From Streptomyces regalis (GTDB lineage: Bacteria; Actinomycetota; Actinomycetes; Streptomycetales; Streptomycetaceae), in assembly GCF_001509475.1 (NCBI RefSeq), contig NZ_LLZG01000018.1:1-27455 (forward strand): a stretch of 27,455 nucleotides of DNA, read 5' to 3'. Below, piece by piece: positions 1 to 6,323 of this stretch (the stretch's first letter is position 1; each line of letters begins with the position of its first letter). A program made the translations under genes and the position numbers. The notes beneath the pieces were generated by a model. That model did not search any database, was not told where the DNA came from, and saw only the letters and a list, made by a program, of their open reading frames with translations.

Positions 1-1
1 G

Positions 2-388
2 GCCGGTAAGACGCTGGTCGAGCTGTTCGGTCTCGCCCGTGAGCTGAACATCGACGCCGAGGGCATCGACATGGGCCCGTCGCCCACGGACGCCGCCCTC
101 GCCGCCGACCTCGCGCTGCCGATCGAGGAGCTCGAGCTCACGGTCCGTTCGTACAACTGCCTCAAGCGCGAGGGCGTCCACTCCGTGGGTGAGCTCCTGG
201 CGCGCTCCGAGGCGGACCTGCTCGACATCCGTAACTTCGGTGCGAAGTCGATCGACGAGGTCAAGGCGAAGCTGGCCGGCATGGGCCTGGGCCTCAAGGA
301 CAGCCCGCCCGGATTCGACCCGACCGCCGCTGCCTTCGACGCGGACGACAACGGGGACGCGGGTTTCGTGGAGACCGAGCAGTACTGA
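2..388 (+). CDS. rpoA: RNA polymerase alpha subunit, C-terminal part (partial)
   Basis: The reading frame is open from base 2 and gives the last 128 residues of the alpha subunit; the 5' part lies outside the window. The alpha C-terminal domain is complete: the segment [19 protein letters not shown] is followed by the helix-hairpin-helix region [19 protein letters not shown], which binds UP-element DNA and activators. The acidic tail ending in VETEQY is the one found in Streptomyces alpha subunits. In Streptomyces the usual next gene is rplQ (ribosomal protein L17). Here a strong hairpin follows after 15 bases and the next gene is convergent, so this may be a second, relocated rpoA copy or a rearrangement breakpoint. 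The identification is certain; the copy status is not. Confidence 0.95.
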   Translation, partial: AGKTLVELFGLARELNIDAEGIDMGPSPTDAALAADLALPIEELELTVRSYNCLKREGVHSVGELLARSEADLLDIRNFGAKSIDEVKAKLAGMGLGLKDSPPGFDPTAAAFDADDNGDAGFVETEQY

Positions 389-403
389 ACGCTGCATGAA
401 ACA

Positions 404-431
404 GCCCCCTCGGAGATCACTCCGAGGGGGC
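404..431. terminator. Bidirectional hairpin terminator between rpoA and the His-rich gene
   Basis: A perfect 12-bp stem (404-415 with 420-431) closes an ATCA loop. It lies between the convergent stop codons of rpoA (388) and the His-rich gene (457), so it can serve both. The same core with the same ATCA loop recurs at 27254-27287. Confidence 0.85.
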
Positions 432-456
432 AGCTGTCTCTCCGAACCCGTGTGTG

Positions 457-858
457 CTACTTGCCGAGGACGAGGGTGTTGTTGCAGCCCTGGCTCGAGC
501 CGAGGTCGGTGGTCTGCGAGCCGGGCGAGCCCTCGCCGTTGGACCGGTTGCCTTCCAGGCCGTTCTGGAACCCGGACTGGCCCTGTACGTCGATGTTCTC
601 TTCGGTCGTCGTGCAGGAGGTGCTCTGGGCGATGAAGACCGTCCTGGTCTCTTTACTGTCGCGCTTGTGCTTGTGCCCGTGCTTGTGGCCGTGCTTGTGG
701 CCGTGCTTGTGGCCGTGCTTGTGCCCCTGCTTGTGTTCCTGCTTGTGCCCTTGCTTGTGTCCGTGCCCCTGCCCGTCGGCGTAGGCGGTGCCGGTGCCGA
801 GGAAGCAGATGGCGCCGAGGAGGACGGCCACGACAGCGGTCTTGCGAGGCTTGCGCAT
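457..858 (-). CDS. Small secreted histidine-rich protein
   Basis: This is a 133-residue precursor. Residues 1-28 form a signal peptide: basic MRKPRK, a hydrophobic core, then a cleavage site near TAYA-DG. Residues 31-64 hold a tract built from GHKH/GHKQ units with 14 histidines, a likely metal-binding tail (Ni, Zn or Cu). The C-terminal half is Gly/Ser/Asn-rich and contains two cysteines (C82 and C125) that could form a disulfide outside the cell. The start at 858 is chosen because the signal peptide begins there and a GGAGAA Shine-Dalgarno lies just upstream. A possible promoter sits about 45-75 bases upstream. I know of no assigned function; metal sequestration or delivery at the cell surface is inference from composition. 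Confidence 0.8.
   Translation of the reverse strand: MRKPRKTAVVAVLLGAICFLGTGTAYADGQGHGHKQGHKQEHKQGHKHGHKHGHKHGHKHGHKHKRDSKETRTVFIAQSTSCTTTEENIDVQGQSGFQNGLEGNRSNGEGSPGSQTTDLGSSQGCNNTLVLGK
664..768. repeat. 12-bp tandem repeats encoding GHKH units
   Basis: The unit GTGGCCGTGCTT and close variants repeat head to tail inside the His-rich gene. The central copies are identical, so the number of histidine units could change by slippage between strains. Confidence 0.75.
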
Positions 859-901
859 GTCTTCTCCGAGCGTTGAAGCGGACGCATACGCGATCCGCCA
901 C

Positions 902-931
902 GTCATAAGATGACGAGAGGTTAATGCGCAA
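902..931 (-). promoter_or_regulatory. Candidate promoter of the His-rich gene
   Basis: On the minus strand TTGCGC (931-926) and TATGAC (907-902) are separated by 18 bases, a reasonable -35/-10 pair. It would start transcription near 895, giving a leader of about 37 bases. Only two hexamers support it. Confidence 0.4.
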
Positions 932-1255
932 ATGCCGGATATATGCCCGTCGGCACGCCGATCGTCTGACCAACGAGCAAGGGCGGCGACCCCGCGGCCG
1001 GCCCAAGTCCCCTGTACGGCCAAGGCGTTGTGAAGCCGAACGCGGGCACAGGCGCTCCGTGCAGAACCACCCGTGTGGCCGCGCCGCGAGCGCGAGGCGG
1101 CCTGGGCTCTTCGCCACTGACCTGGGGCGCCGACGAAACTCCCGTGCAGCGTCGACGAGTTCGTCGCGACGGCGCATCTCGACGACGTCACGCGCGTCGG
1201 GCCATCACCCCGCCGGCCCCGCCGGGCGCCCTCGCCCTGGACACGCTCGTCGGCT
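932..1255. other. No recognisable gene
   Basis: I see no frame with family resemblance or a good start here. The segment from about 1140 may be degenerate P450-derived sequence, but it is too eroded to align by eye. Confidence 0.4.
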
Positions 1256-1668
1256 GCCCTGGGTGTCTGGCTCGGCACCTTCGCGCTGCTGAGCAACCCG
1301 GACCAGCTCGCCGCCCTGCGCAGCGATCCAGGCCTCGCCGACCAGGCCGTCGAGGAGCTGTTGCTACCTGACCATCGCCGACCCGGCCGGTGAGACGGTC
1401 GTCGTCCCGTTCCAGGCCGCCAACCGCGACCCGGCGAGGTACCCGGACCCCGACCGCCTCGACCTGCACCGCAAGGCCTCCGGCCACCTGGTCTTCGGCC
1501 ACGGCGCCCACCAGTGCCTGGGCCGGCAGCTGGCCCGCGTCGAGATGAGCGTCGCCTTCCCCGCCCTGCTCACCCGGTTCCCGACGCTGCGGCCGGCCGT
1601 CCCGCCCACGGAGGTGCCGCTGCGCGCCCACACGAACATCTACGGGGTGCAGAGCCTCCAACCCAAGG
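1256..1668 (+). pseudogene. Cytochrome P450 (CYP105-like) remnant
   Basis: Two frames together give the C-terminal part of an actinobacterial P450. One frame (from 1256) reads [17 protein letters not shown] through QAVEELL, the end of the I helix and the J/K helix region with its EExx motif. At about 1363 the frame shifts by two bases and continues as [23 protein letters not shown] and then [14 protein letters not shown], the heme-binding loop with the cysteine ligand. The linker between the K helix and the AGETV segment is shorter than in intact enzymes. The N-terminal two thirds are missing, including the I-helix oxygen-activation motif, and the normal C-terminal end is lost. It cannot make a working enzyme. 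Confidence 0.85.
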
Positions 1669-1680
1669 CAGAGAACAACC

Positions 1681-1709
1681 CAAGGCCCAGGTCCCGAACC
1701 TGGGCCTTG
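1681..1709. terminator. Hairpin terminator
   Basis: A perfect 12-bp stem (1681-1692 with 1698-1709, arm CAAGGCCCAGGT) has a 5-base loop. It lies just after the P450 remnant and downstream of the minus-strand deacetylase gene, so it could act in either direction. Confidence 0.75.
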
Positions 1710-1826
1710 TCCGGCGACCGGGTCCCACAGTCAGCACCCTGCCCGCCGCGCTCCCGCTCCGCTCACGACGCCACCGGCATCGCCGGCAAGGCGTTCACGG
1801 CAATGGCGTTCGCCGGGACGGTACGT

Positions 1827-2534
1827 TCATCGTGCCGCTCCCGTCGGCACTGCTGCCGTCGGAGCCACGGCGCGGCCGGTTTGCGGGGAGATCATGCCGG
1901 CGCACAGGCCCCGGGCAGCCAACCCCTGGGCGATGCGCGGGATCGCCGCGAGGGAGTTGGCGGACCAGTCGTGCATGAGGATGACCTGGCCGCTGGTGAG
2001 CCGGCCGGCCGCCGCCACGATCGCATCGGTGCTCGCGCCGTTCCAGTCCTGGGAGTCGACGTTCCAGAGGATCTCGGTCAGGCCGTACTTGGCCTCGACG
2101 GCCTTCACCGTCGAGTTGGTCTCGCCGTACGGCGGCCGGAACAGCTTCGGCGTACCGCCGCCCGCGGCCGCGACGGCCTGCTGGGTCCGGGAGATCTCCG
2201 AGTCGATCGTCGCCTGGCTCTGCTGGGTCAGATGCGGGTGGGTGTAGCTGTGGTTGCCGACCCACATGCCGGCATCGACCTGGGCCTTGACCCGGGCCGG
2301 GTAGGCGGCGGCGTACTGGCCCTGGTTGAACATCGTGGCCCGCAGCCCGTTCTGCGTGAGCGCGTTGAGCAGGGCCGGGGTGCTGCTGGACGGTCCGTCG
2401 TCGAAGGTGAGCCCGACGTACCCGTTGCAGGTGGCGGCCTGCGCCGGGGCGGCGGCGTCGACGGTGAGGGTGAGGGTGCCGGCCGTGGCGAGCGCGGCGA
2501 CGGCGAGTGGCGACAGACGTGGTGTGGCTTTCAT
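1827..2534 (-). CDS. Secreted CE4 polysaccharide deacetylase (acetylxylan esterase type)
   Basis: This 235-residue secreted protein has a signal peptide in residues 1-33 (cleavage near AQA-AT) and a complete NodB/CE4 domain. All family motifs are visible: TFDDGPSS (43-50, catalytic base and metal Asp), HSYTH (95-99, the two metal His), RPPYGE (133-138), the D-x-x-D-W region (160-164) and LMHDW (187-190). CE4 enzymes remove acetyl groups from xylan, chitin or peptidoglycan. Position just downstream of a GH11 xylanase on the same strand points to acetylxylan esterase, as in the xlnB-axeA pair of S. lividans. That AxeA carries a C-terminal carbohydrate-binding module; here the protein ends in a short Ala/Pro/Thr linker, as if the module were lost. 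The start is at 2534, with GGAGG about 10 bases upstream. Confidence 0.9.
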   Translation of the reverse strand: MKATPRLSPLAVAALATAGTLTLTVDAAAPAQAATCNGYVGLTFDDGPSSSTPALLNALTQNGLRATMFNQGQYAAAYPARVKAQVDAGMWVGNHSYTHPHLTQQSQATIDSEISRTQQAVAAAGGGTPKLFRPPYGETNSTVKAVEAKYGLTEILWNVDSQDWNGASTDAIVAAAGRLTSGQVILMHDWSANSLAAIPRIAQGLAARGLCAGMISPQTGRAVAPTAAVPTGAAR

Positions 2535-2581
2535 GAGGAGCGGTCCTCCAGCCTGGGGGATTCGGGGGTCAGCGCCTGGGA

Positions 2582-2607
2582 CCGGGACATCGGCGCCGAT
2601 GTCCCGG
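2582..2607. promoter_or_regulatory. 26-bp perfect palindrome between xylanase and deacetylase genes
   Basis: The sequence equals its own reverse complement over 26 bases, centred between 2594 and 2595 on GGCGCC. It lies in the 203-bp gap between the xylanase stop and the deacetylase start. It could be an attenuating hairpin or an operator for the second gene; nothing in the sequence separates these. Confidence 0.6.
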
Positions 2608-2618
2608 AGGGAGAGAGG

Positions 2619-2649
2619 GACAGGGAGACAGGGAGACAGGGAGACAGGA
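2619..2649. repeat. 8-bp microsatellite (GACAGGGA, nearly four copies)
   Basis: Four head-to-tail units, the last one incomplete, lie next to the 26-bp palindrome in the xylanase/deacetylase gap. Copy number may vary by slippage and would change the gap length. Confidence 0.75.
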
Positions 2650-2737
2650 GGGAGAGAACCCCCGCGGGGGACGGCACGTCCATCGTCACGGTCGCCGTCC
2701 GACCGCTGCTCCGCAGCCGACCCCTCTCCGAACTGGC

Positions 2738-3406
2738 CTACCACACCGTGATGTTGGAGCTCCCGCTGCTCTGGTATCCCTCGGTGGCGAGGATCATGTA
2801 GTAGCTGAAGCTCCCCAGGGGCATTCCGGCGCGGGCCCAGGCGTCGAAGTGGTTGCCGGTGGTGATGGTGCCACCGGTTCGCCTCGACTGCCGGACGCTC
2901 CAGTACTGGTTGAACGTGCGGGTGCCCTCGACGGACGGGGCGTTGTAGCGCGTGGTCTGGTAGATGTCGTACGTGCCGCCGTCGCTGGTGACAGCGCCCT
3001 TGTACGCCCCGGTGGGCCGGTAGGTGCCCCAGTTGTCGACGATGTAGTACTCGACGAGCGGGTTCGACGTCCACCCGTAGAGAGTCAGGTAGCCGTTGCC
3101 GGACGGGTTGAAGCTGCCGGAGTAGGTCACGGTCCGGCGTGAGCCGTTGCTCCAGCCCTTGCCGGCGACGAAGTTCCCGGTATTCCTCCACGAGGTGCTG
3201 TAGTTGCCACCGGAGTTCAGGGTCATGGAGACCGTGCCCTGACTGTCCGTCCAGAACGAGTAGTAGTACCCGTTGTTGGTTCCGGTCTGGTTCGTGCTGA
3301 TGACCGTGGCCGCCTCGGCGGCGGAGGGCAGGGCCAACGTGGCCCCGGTGGCCAGCAGCAGGGTGCAGACGCTGCGGCGCGTCGGGTGTGCGGGTCCGTC
3401 GTTCAT
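2738..3406 (-). CDS. Secreted endo-1,4-beta-xylanase, GH11
   Basis: This is a 222-residue precursor. Residues 1-33 are a Tat-like signal ([13 protein letters not shown]) ending at AEA-ATV. The rest is a single GH11 jelly-roll domain that hydrolyses internal beta-1,4 links of xylan outside the cell. The nucleophile Glu119 sits in [10 protein letters not shown] and the acid/base Glu209 in ATEGYQSSG; the thumb loop (around 155-165) is present. There is no linker or cellulose/xylan-binding module after the domain, so it resembles the short S. lividans XlnC form. The start at 3406 is supported by a GGAGGA site about 9 bases upstream. The acetylxylan esterase-type gene follows on the same strand. 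Confidence 0.95.
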   Translation of the reverse strand: MNDGPAHPTRRSVCTLLLATGATLALPSAAEAATVISTNQTGTNNGYYYSFWTDSQGTVSMTLNSGGNYSTSWRNTGNFVAGKGWSNGSRRTVTYSGSFNPSGNGYLTLYGWTSNPLVEYYIVDNWGTYRPTGAYKGAVTSDGGTYDIYQTTRYNAPSVEGTRTFNQYWSVRQSRRTGGTITTGNHFDAWARAGMPLGSFSYYMILATEGYQSSGSSNITVW

Positions 3407-3510
3407 GAGCGTGCTTCCTCCTCGTCCTCGTGAGGCCGACGGGGTCAGGCACCTGGTGTCGGCGGGTGGTTCGTGCCGGCCCGCGTCGACAGCGGTTGAG
3501 CTCTGCCAAC

Positions 3511-3570
3511 GGCGAACAGTTTTGGGATGCCCCTGTCAACTGTCAATGGTTTCGACATTGATCCCGAAAC
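3511..3570 (-). promoter_or_regulatory. Candidate xylanase promoter with GTTTCG/CGAAAC dyad
   Basis: On the minus strand TTGACA occurs at 3546-3541 and again at 3539-3534. From the first one, 17 bases lead to AAAACT, a weak -10. Immediately upstream lies a dyad with perfect arms GTTTCG (3549-3554) and CGAAAC (3565-3570). Its half-sites resemble the TTCGAA sites on the other side of the intergenic region. Confidence 0.5.
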
Positions 3571-3676
3571 ATTCGCCCAGGCCGATTGTCCCAAGGGGAG
3601 AGTTCTTCCTGATGGCGGCCATGCCTGGTGGAGTGAATTCGGGTTGATCGGTAATGCCGTGATTGGGAGATCAAAA

Positions 3677-3706
3677 GTCGAAGTTCACTGCTTCGAATGT
3701 TTCGAA
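3677..3706. promoter_or_regulatory. Upstream cluster of TTCGAA operator-like sites
   Basis: TTCGAA occurs at 3692-3697 and 3701-3706 with a related GTCGAA at 3677-3682. These lie about 55-85 bases upstream of the -35 of the sugar-binding gene. The hexamer is rare in DNA of this base composition, which makes the clustering notable. Confidence 0.5.
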
Positions 3707-3759
3707 GACTCCAGGTGGTCTCGTAGTCGCACCTTCTGTAACCGTTCCAGTTCGTACTG

Positions 3760-3788
3760 TTGACACCCCGCCCGCTTCCCCTTAACGT
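3760..3788 (+). promoter_or_regulatory. Promoter of the sugar-binding lipoprotein gene
   Basis: A consensus TTGACA (3760-3765), a 17-base spacer and TAACGT (3783-3788) form the best sigma-70/HrdB-type promoter in the window. Transcription should begin near 3795, directly before the two TATTTCGAAC sites. Confidence 0.7.
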
Positions 3789-3796
3789 CGCGCCAA

Positions 3797-3832
3797 TATT
3801 TCGAACATGTGACTATATTTCGAACGTCGAAA
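3797..3832. promoter_or_regulatory. Paired TATTTCGAAC operators at the transcription start
   Basis: TATTTCGAAC occurs at 3797-3806 and 3816-3825, exactly 19 bp apart, with a third half-site GTCGAAA at 3826-3832. The position just downstream of the promoter suggests a repressor. A ROK or LacI-type sugar regulator is inference; no regulator gene is in the window. Confidence 0.6.
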
Positions 3833-4197
3833 GGCGAGTGCCCTGTGCGTTGCCGGAATCAGCACGCATGTGGTCGGAACGCGGCGCCGACTCGAACCAT
3901 GTGCCGGGCCGACCCGACCCTGACGACCTCGGCGGCCAGGTGCGGATCCACGAGGCCGCCGAGCTGATCCGTCACAGCCGGCCCTGTCTGAAGTTCGGTC
4001 TGTCCAGGGTGCCTGCGGGTCTACCTGTGCGGCACCCATGTGCGGGACCTGACCCTCCACATCGCCCGGGAGCGGTACGGCGCGTCCCGCCCGTTCTCGA
4101 CCTGCCCGCCGACTGCCCGGCCCGCCCCACCGCTTCCCCCTCGACGTCTGACACGCCGTCATCCCCTCACCGCCGAGAAGAACAAGGAACAATCACG
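3833..4197 (+). other. Long leader of the sugar-binding gene
   Basis: About 400 bases separate the predicted transcription start from the lipoprotein start codon. A frame is open through most of it but shows no recognisable protein and no good ribosome-binding site. It may hold the stump of a lost gene or simply a long untranslated leader. Confidence 0.4.
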
Positions 4198-5283
4198 ATG
4201 TTCAATCGAAGAACCGTCCTCGCCGGAGGCGCCTCCCTCGCCTTCACCCTGTCCGCCTGCGGTAAGGGCAGTGCGGGCGGCTCGGAGGACAGCGCCAAGG
4301 GCGGTACCGTCGGCATCGCCATGCCGACCCGGTCCTCCGAGCGCTGGCTCACCGACGGCAAGAGCATCGTCGAGGGCCTCAAGGCCAGGGGGTACAAGAC
4401 CAAGCTGGTCTACGGCGACGACGACCCGAAAGCCCAGGTCTCACAGGTCGGGAAACTGGTCCAGCAGGGCGTCGACGCCCTGATCATCGCGGCCATCGAC
4501 AACAAGTCGCTGAACGGCGTGCTTCAACAGGCCGCCGACGCGGACATTCCGGTGATCTCCTACGACCGGCTCATCCTCGGCACCAAGAACGTCGACTACT
4601 ACGTTTCCTTCGACAACGAGATGGTCGGTCTGATCCAGGCCAGCTACATCATCAAAAAGCTCGGCCTGGAGGACGGCAAAGGCCCGTTCAACATCGAGTT
4701 GTTCGCCGGCTCCCCCGACGACAACAACACCAAATACTTCTTCGACGGTTCGATGACGCACCTGCAGCCGTTTCTGGACAGCAGGCAGTTGGTCGTCCGG
4801 TCCGGCGAGACCGAGCTCAAGCAGATCACCACCCCTCGCTGGGACGGGCCCACCGCGCAAAAACGCATGAGCAGCGTCCTCACCAAGTGGTACCGCAGTG
4901 AACGGGTCGACGCGGTCCTGTCGCCGTACGACGGCATCTCAAGGGGCGTCCTGTCCGCGCTGAAGTCGGCCGGCTACGGCTCCGACATCAAGCCCCTCCC
5001 CGTCATCACCGGTCAGGACGCCGAACTGGCGTCGGTGAAGTCGATCATCGCGGGTCAGCAGTCGCAGACCGTCTACAAGGACGTCCGTCTGCTCGCCGAT
5101 GCCGCCATAACCATGGTCGACGACATACTCAAGGACAGGGCGCCGTGGGTGGACGACTCCACGGGTTACAAGAACGGCGTCAAGGCCGTGCCCGCAGTCC
5201 TTCTGCAGCCCACGAGCGTCGACAAGACCAATTACGACACCCTTGTCGAGGACGGCTACTTCACCGCCGACGAGCTCAAGTAA
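4198..5283 (+). CDS. ChvE-like sugar ABC transporter substrate-binding lipoprotein
   Basis: This 361-residue lipoprotein begins MFNRRTVLAGGASL with a twin arginine and has the lipobox LSAC at 18-21, so Cys21 would carry the lipid anchor. The mature part is a periplasmic-binding-protein type 1 fold of the xylose/multiple-sugar family (ChvE, XylF): VGIAMPTRSSERW, ALIIAAIDNKSLNGVLQQA, IPVISYDRLI, the FAGSPDDNN segment, and ITGQDAELASVKSIIAGQQ. It should bind an aldose such as xylose or arabinose. The start is at 4198, with AAGGA about 9 bases upstream. Normally an ATPase (mmsA/xylG) and a permease (xylH) follow; here neither does, so it must use a transporter encoded elsewhere or is a relic. Control by the TTCGAA array upstream is likely. 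Confidence 0.92.
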   Translation: MFNRRTVLAGGASLAFTLSACGKGSAGGSEDSAKGGTVGIAMPTRSSERWLTDGKSIVEGLKARGYKTKLVYGDDDPKAQVSQVGKLVQQGVDALIIAAIDNKSLNGVLQQAADADIPVISYDRLILGTKNVDYYVSFDNEMVGLIQASYIIKKLGLEDGKGPFNIELFAGSPDDNNTKYFFDGSMTHLQPFLDSRQLVVRSGETELKQITTPRWDGPTAQKRMSSVLTKWYRSERVDAVLSPYDGISRGVLSALKSAGYGSDIKPLPVITGQDAELASVKSIIAGQQSQTVYKDVRLLADAAITMVDDILKDRAPWVDDSTGYKNGVKAVPAVLLQPTSVDKTNYDTLVEDGYFTADELK

Positions 5284-5393
5284 CGGCACGGCCCCTACGT
5301 GACAACGCCTGCACCGTGCCCCGAGTGGTGACGGAGAGGGGTTCGGCTCGGCTTGCCGGAGGCTCAGCCAGGGCGGCGACGTTCCTCGTCCGG

Positions 5394-5830
5394 TCAGCTC
5401 ACCAGCAGGGCGCTGTCCCATGACGTCGCCGGTACGTTCCCCGTGGCGTAGGTGTGGAGGGCGAGGGCGACGCCCGCGGCTCCTTCCAGAAAGCCGGGGC
5501 GGTCGAGAGCGCGTGGCGCGAGAGAATGGCGGTAGCGGAAACCGAACGGCGCCTCAGGGTCGAACCCGCCCATCACCCGCACGCCAGCGCGTCGGCGACG
5601 GTGCGGTAGCTCGGGTCGGCGCTGTCGTGTGCCATGCGCAGCACGATCTGAAGCAGACCCGCCCAGCCGTGGCACAGCGCGGAGTCGAGGATCAGCTCGC
5701 CGCTCGCCGCGGTCAGCGCACCACGGAGGGCGGCATGTGCGTCGGCGCGCCAGTCCGCACGGTTGAGGGCGGCGCCGGCCAGGTACACGGCACGCGCCGC
5801 ACCGGCGGCGCCGTAGCAAGTCCGCACTAC
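5394..5830 (-). pseudogene. LanC-like lanthionine cyclase remnant
   Basis: Two minus-strand frames give the C-terminal part of a LanC-type zinc cyclase, which adds Cys thiols to dehydrated residues in lanthipeptides. The upstream frame holds the zinc-ligand motifs CYGAAG and CHGWAG. Near 5573 the frame breaks (premature stop after VADALACG) and resumes as FDPEAPFGFRYRHSL, then FLEGAAGVALAL and the natural C-terminus SALLVS. The N-terminal part is absent; resemblance ends at about 5830, next to a 13-bp tandem repeat. No dehydratase, precursor peptide or transporter lies nearby, so this is the dead stump of a lost lanthipeptide locus. Confidence 0.85.
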
Positions 5831-5852
5831 GCGGCCACCCTCTATGCCTGCC

Positions 5853-5888
5853 GCTCGGTGTCGACGCTCGGTGTCGACGCTCGGTGTC
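5853..5888. repeat. 13-bp tandem repeat at the LanC breakpoint
   Basis: The unit GCTCGGTGTCGAC occurs at 5853-5865 and 5866-5878, and its first ten bases again at 5879-5888. It lies where the LanC resemblance stops. Confidence 0.75.
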
Positions 5889-6323
5889 TGGATCCAGTTC
5901 CCGGCGCCCCTCGGTCATAGCGGCGCCATTTTCCCGTGGACGCTGGAGATCGCGGTCGCCGCGCCGGTTCGTCTGTTTCCCGGCATGGTCATCGGGAAGC
6001 TGGCGTTCTGGGCGATGCAAGGCGGCCCGGTTGGCTATGCGGGCAAATACAGTGGTTCGTCCTCGGCCGTCCCGTCGCGACTGAGCCTGGACACGGTGTC
6101 GCCCGCAGTCCAGGCTCTGCCGTAGGAGCGGTGGGTCTCGGGCCACCAGTCGTGGCCATGAGTCACCTCCAGTCCTAACTCGAGCGCAGGCCGGCATGGA
6201 GCCGAGCACACCGGAACCTGTTCGAGTAACGGCTCGTCGTCCTTCCATCGCCTCACGCCTTACAGGACCGGGACTTTGAAAGGGCTTGTCCGACACATCG
6301 TCGTACCAGGAAGATCGTCGATC
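5889..6323. other. No recognisable gene
   Basis: A minus-strand frame of 73 codons (6256-6035) exists but matches no family I know and lacks a clear ribosome-binding site. I see nothing else here apart from the upstream region of the following gene. Confidence 0.4.

Noticed and set aside
664..768. Short regular repeats as a CRISPR array
   Set aside because: Units are 12 bp, directly adjacent, with no spacers, and lie in frame within a coding gene.
454..876. A plus-strand frame rich in Val/Leu/Ala repeats that looks like a membrane protein
   Set aside because: It is the reverse complement of the His-rich repeats; the minus strand has the signal peptide, ribosome-binding site and sensible composition.
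1827..3539. One long minus-strand frame of 570 codons joining xylanase and deacetylase as a fusion
   Set aside because: The xylanase lies in a different frame with its own stop at 2738; the long frame is open only because of the microsatellite and GC bias.
3833..4197. A riboswitch in the long leader of the sugar-binding gene
   Set aside because: I could not recognise any conserved riboswitch core or a terminator/anti-terminator pair.
5285..5320. Terminator after the sugar-binding gene (GGCACGG/CCGTGCC)
   Set aside because: The loop is over 20 bases and the stem only 7 bp; too weak to call.
6035..6256. A 73-codon minus-strand gene
   Set aside because: No ribosome-binding site, no recognisable family, and a sequence next to a gene breakpoint.
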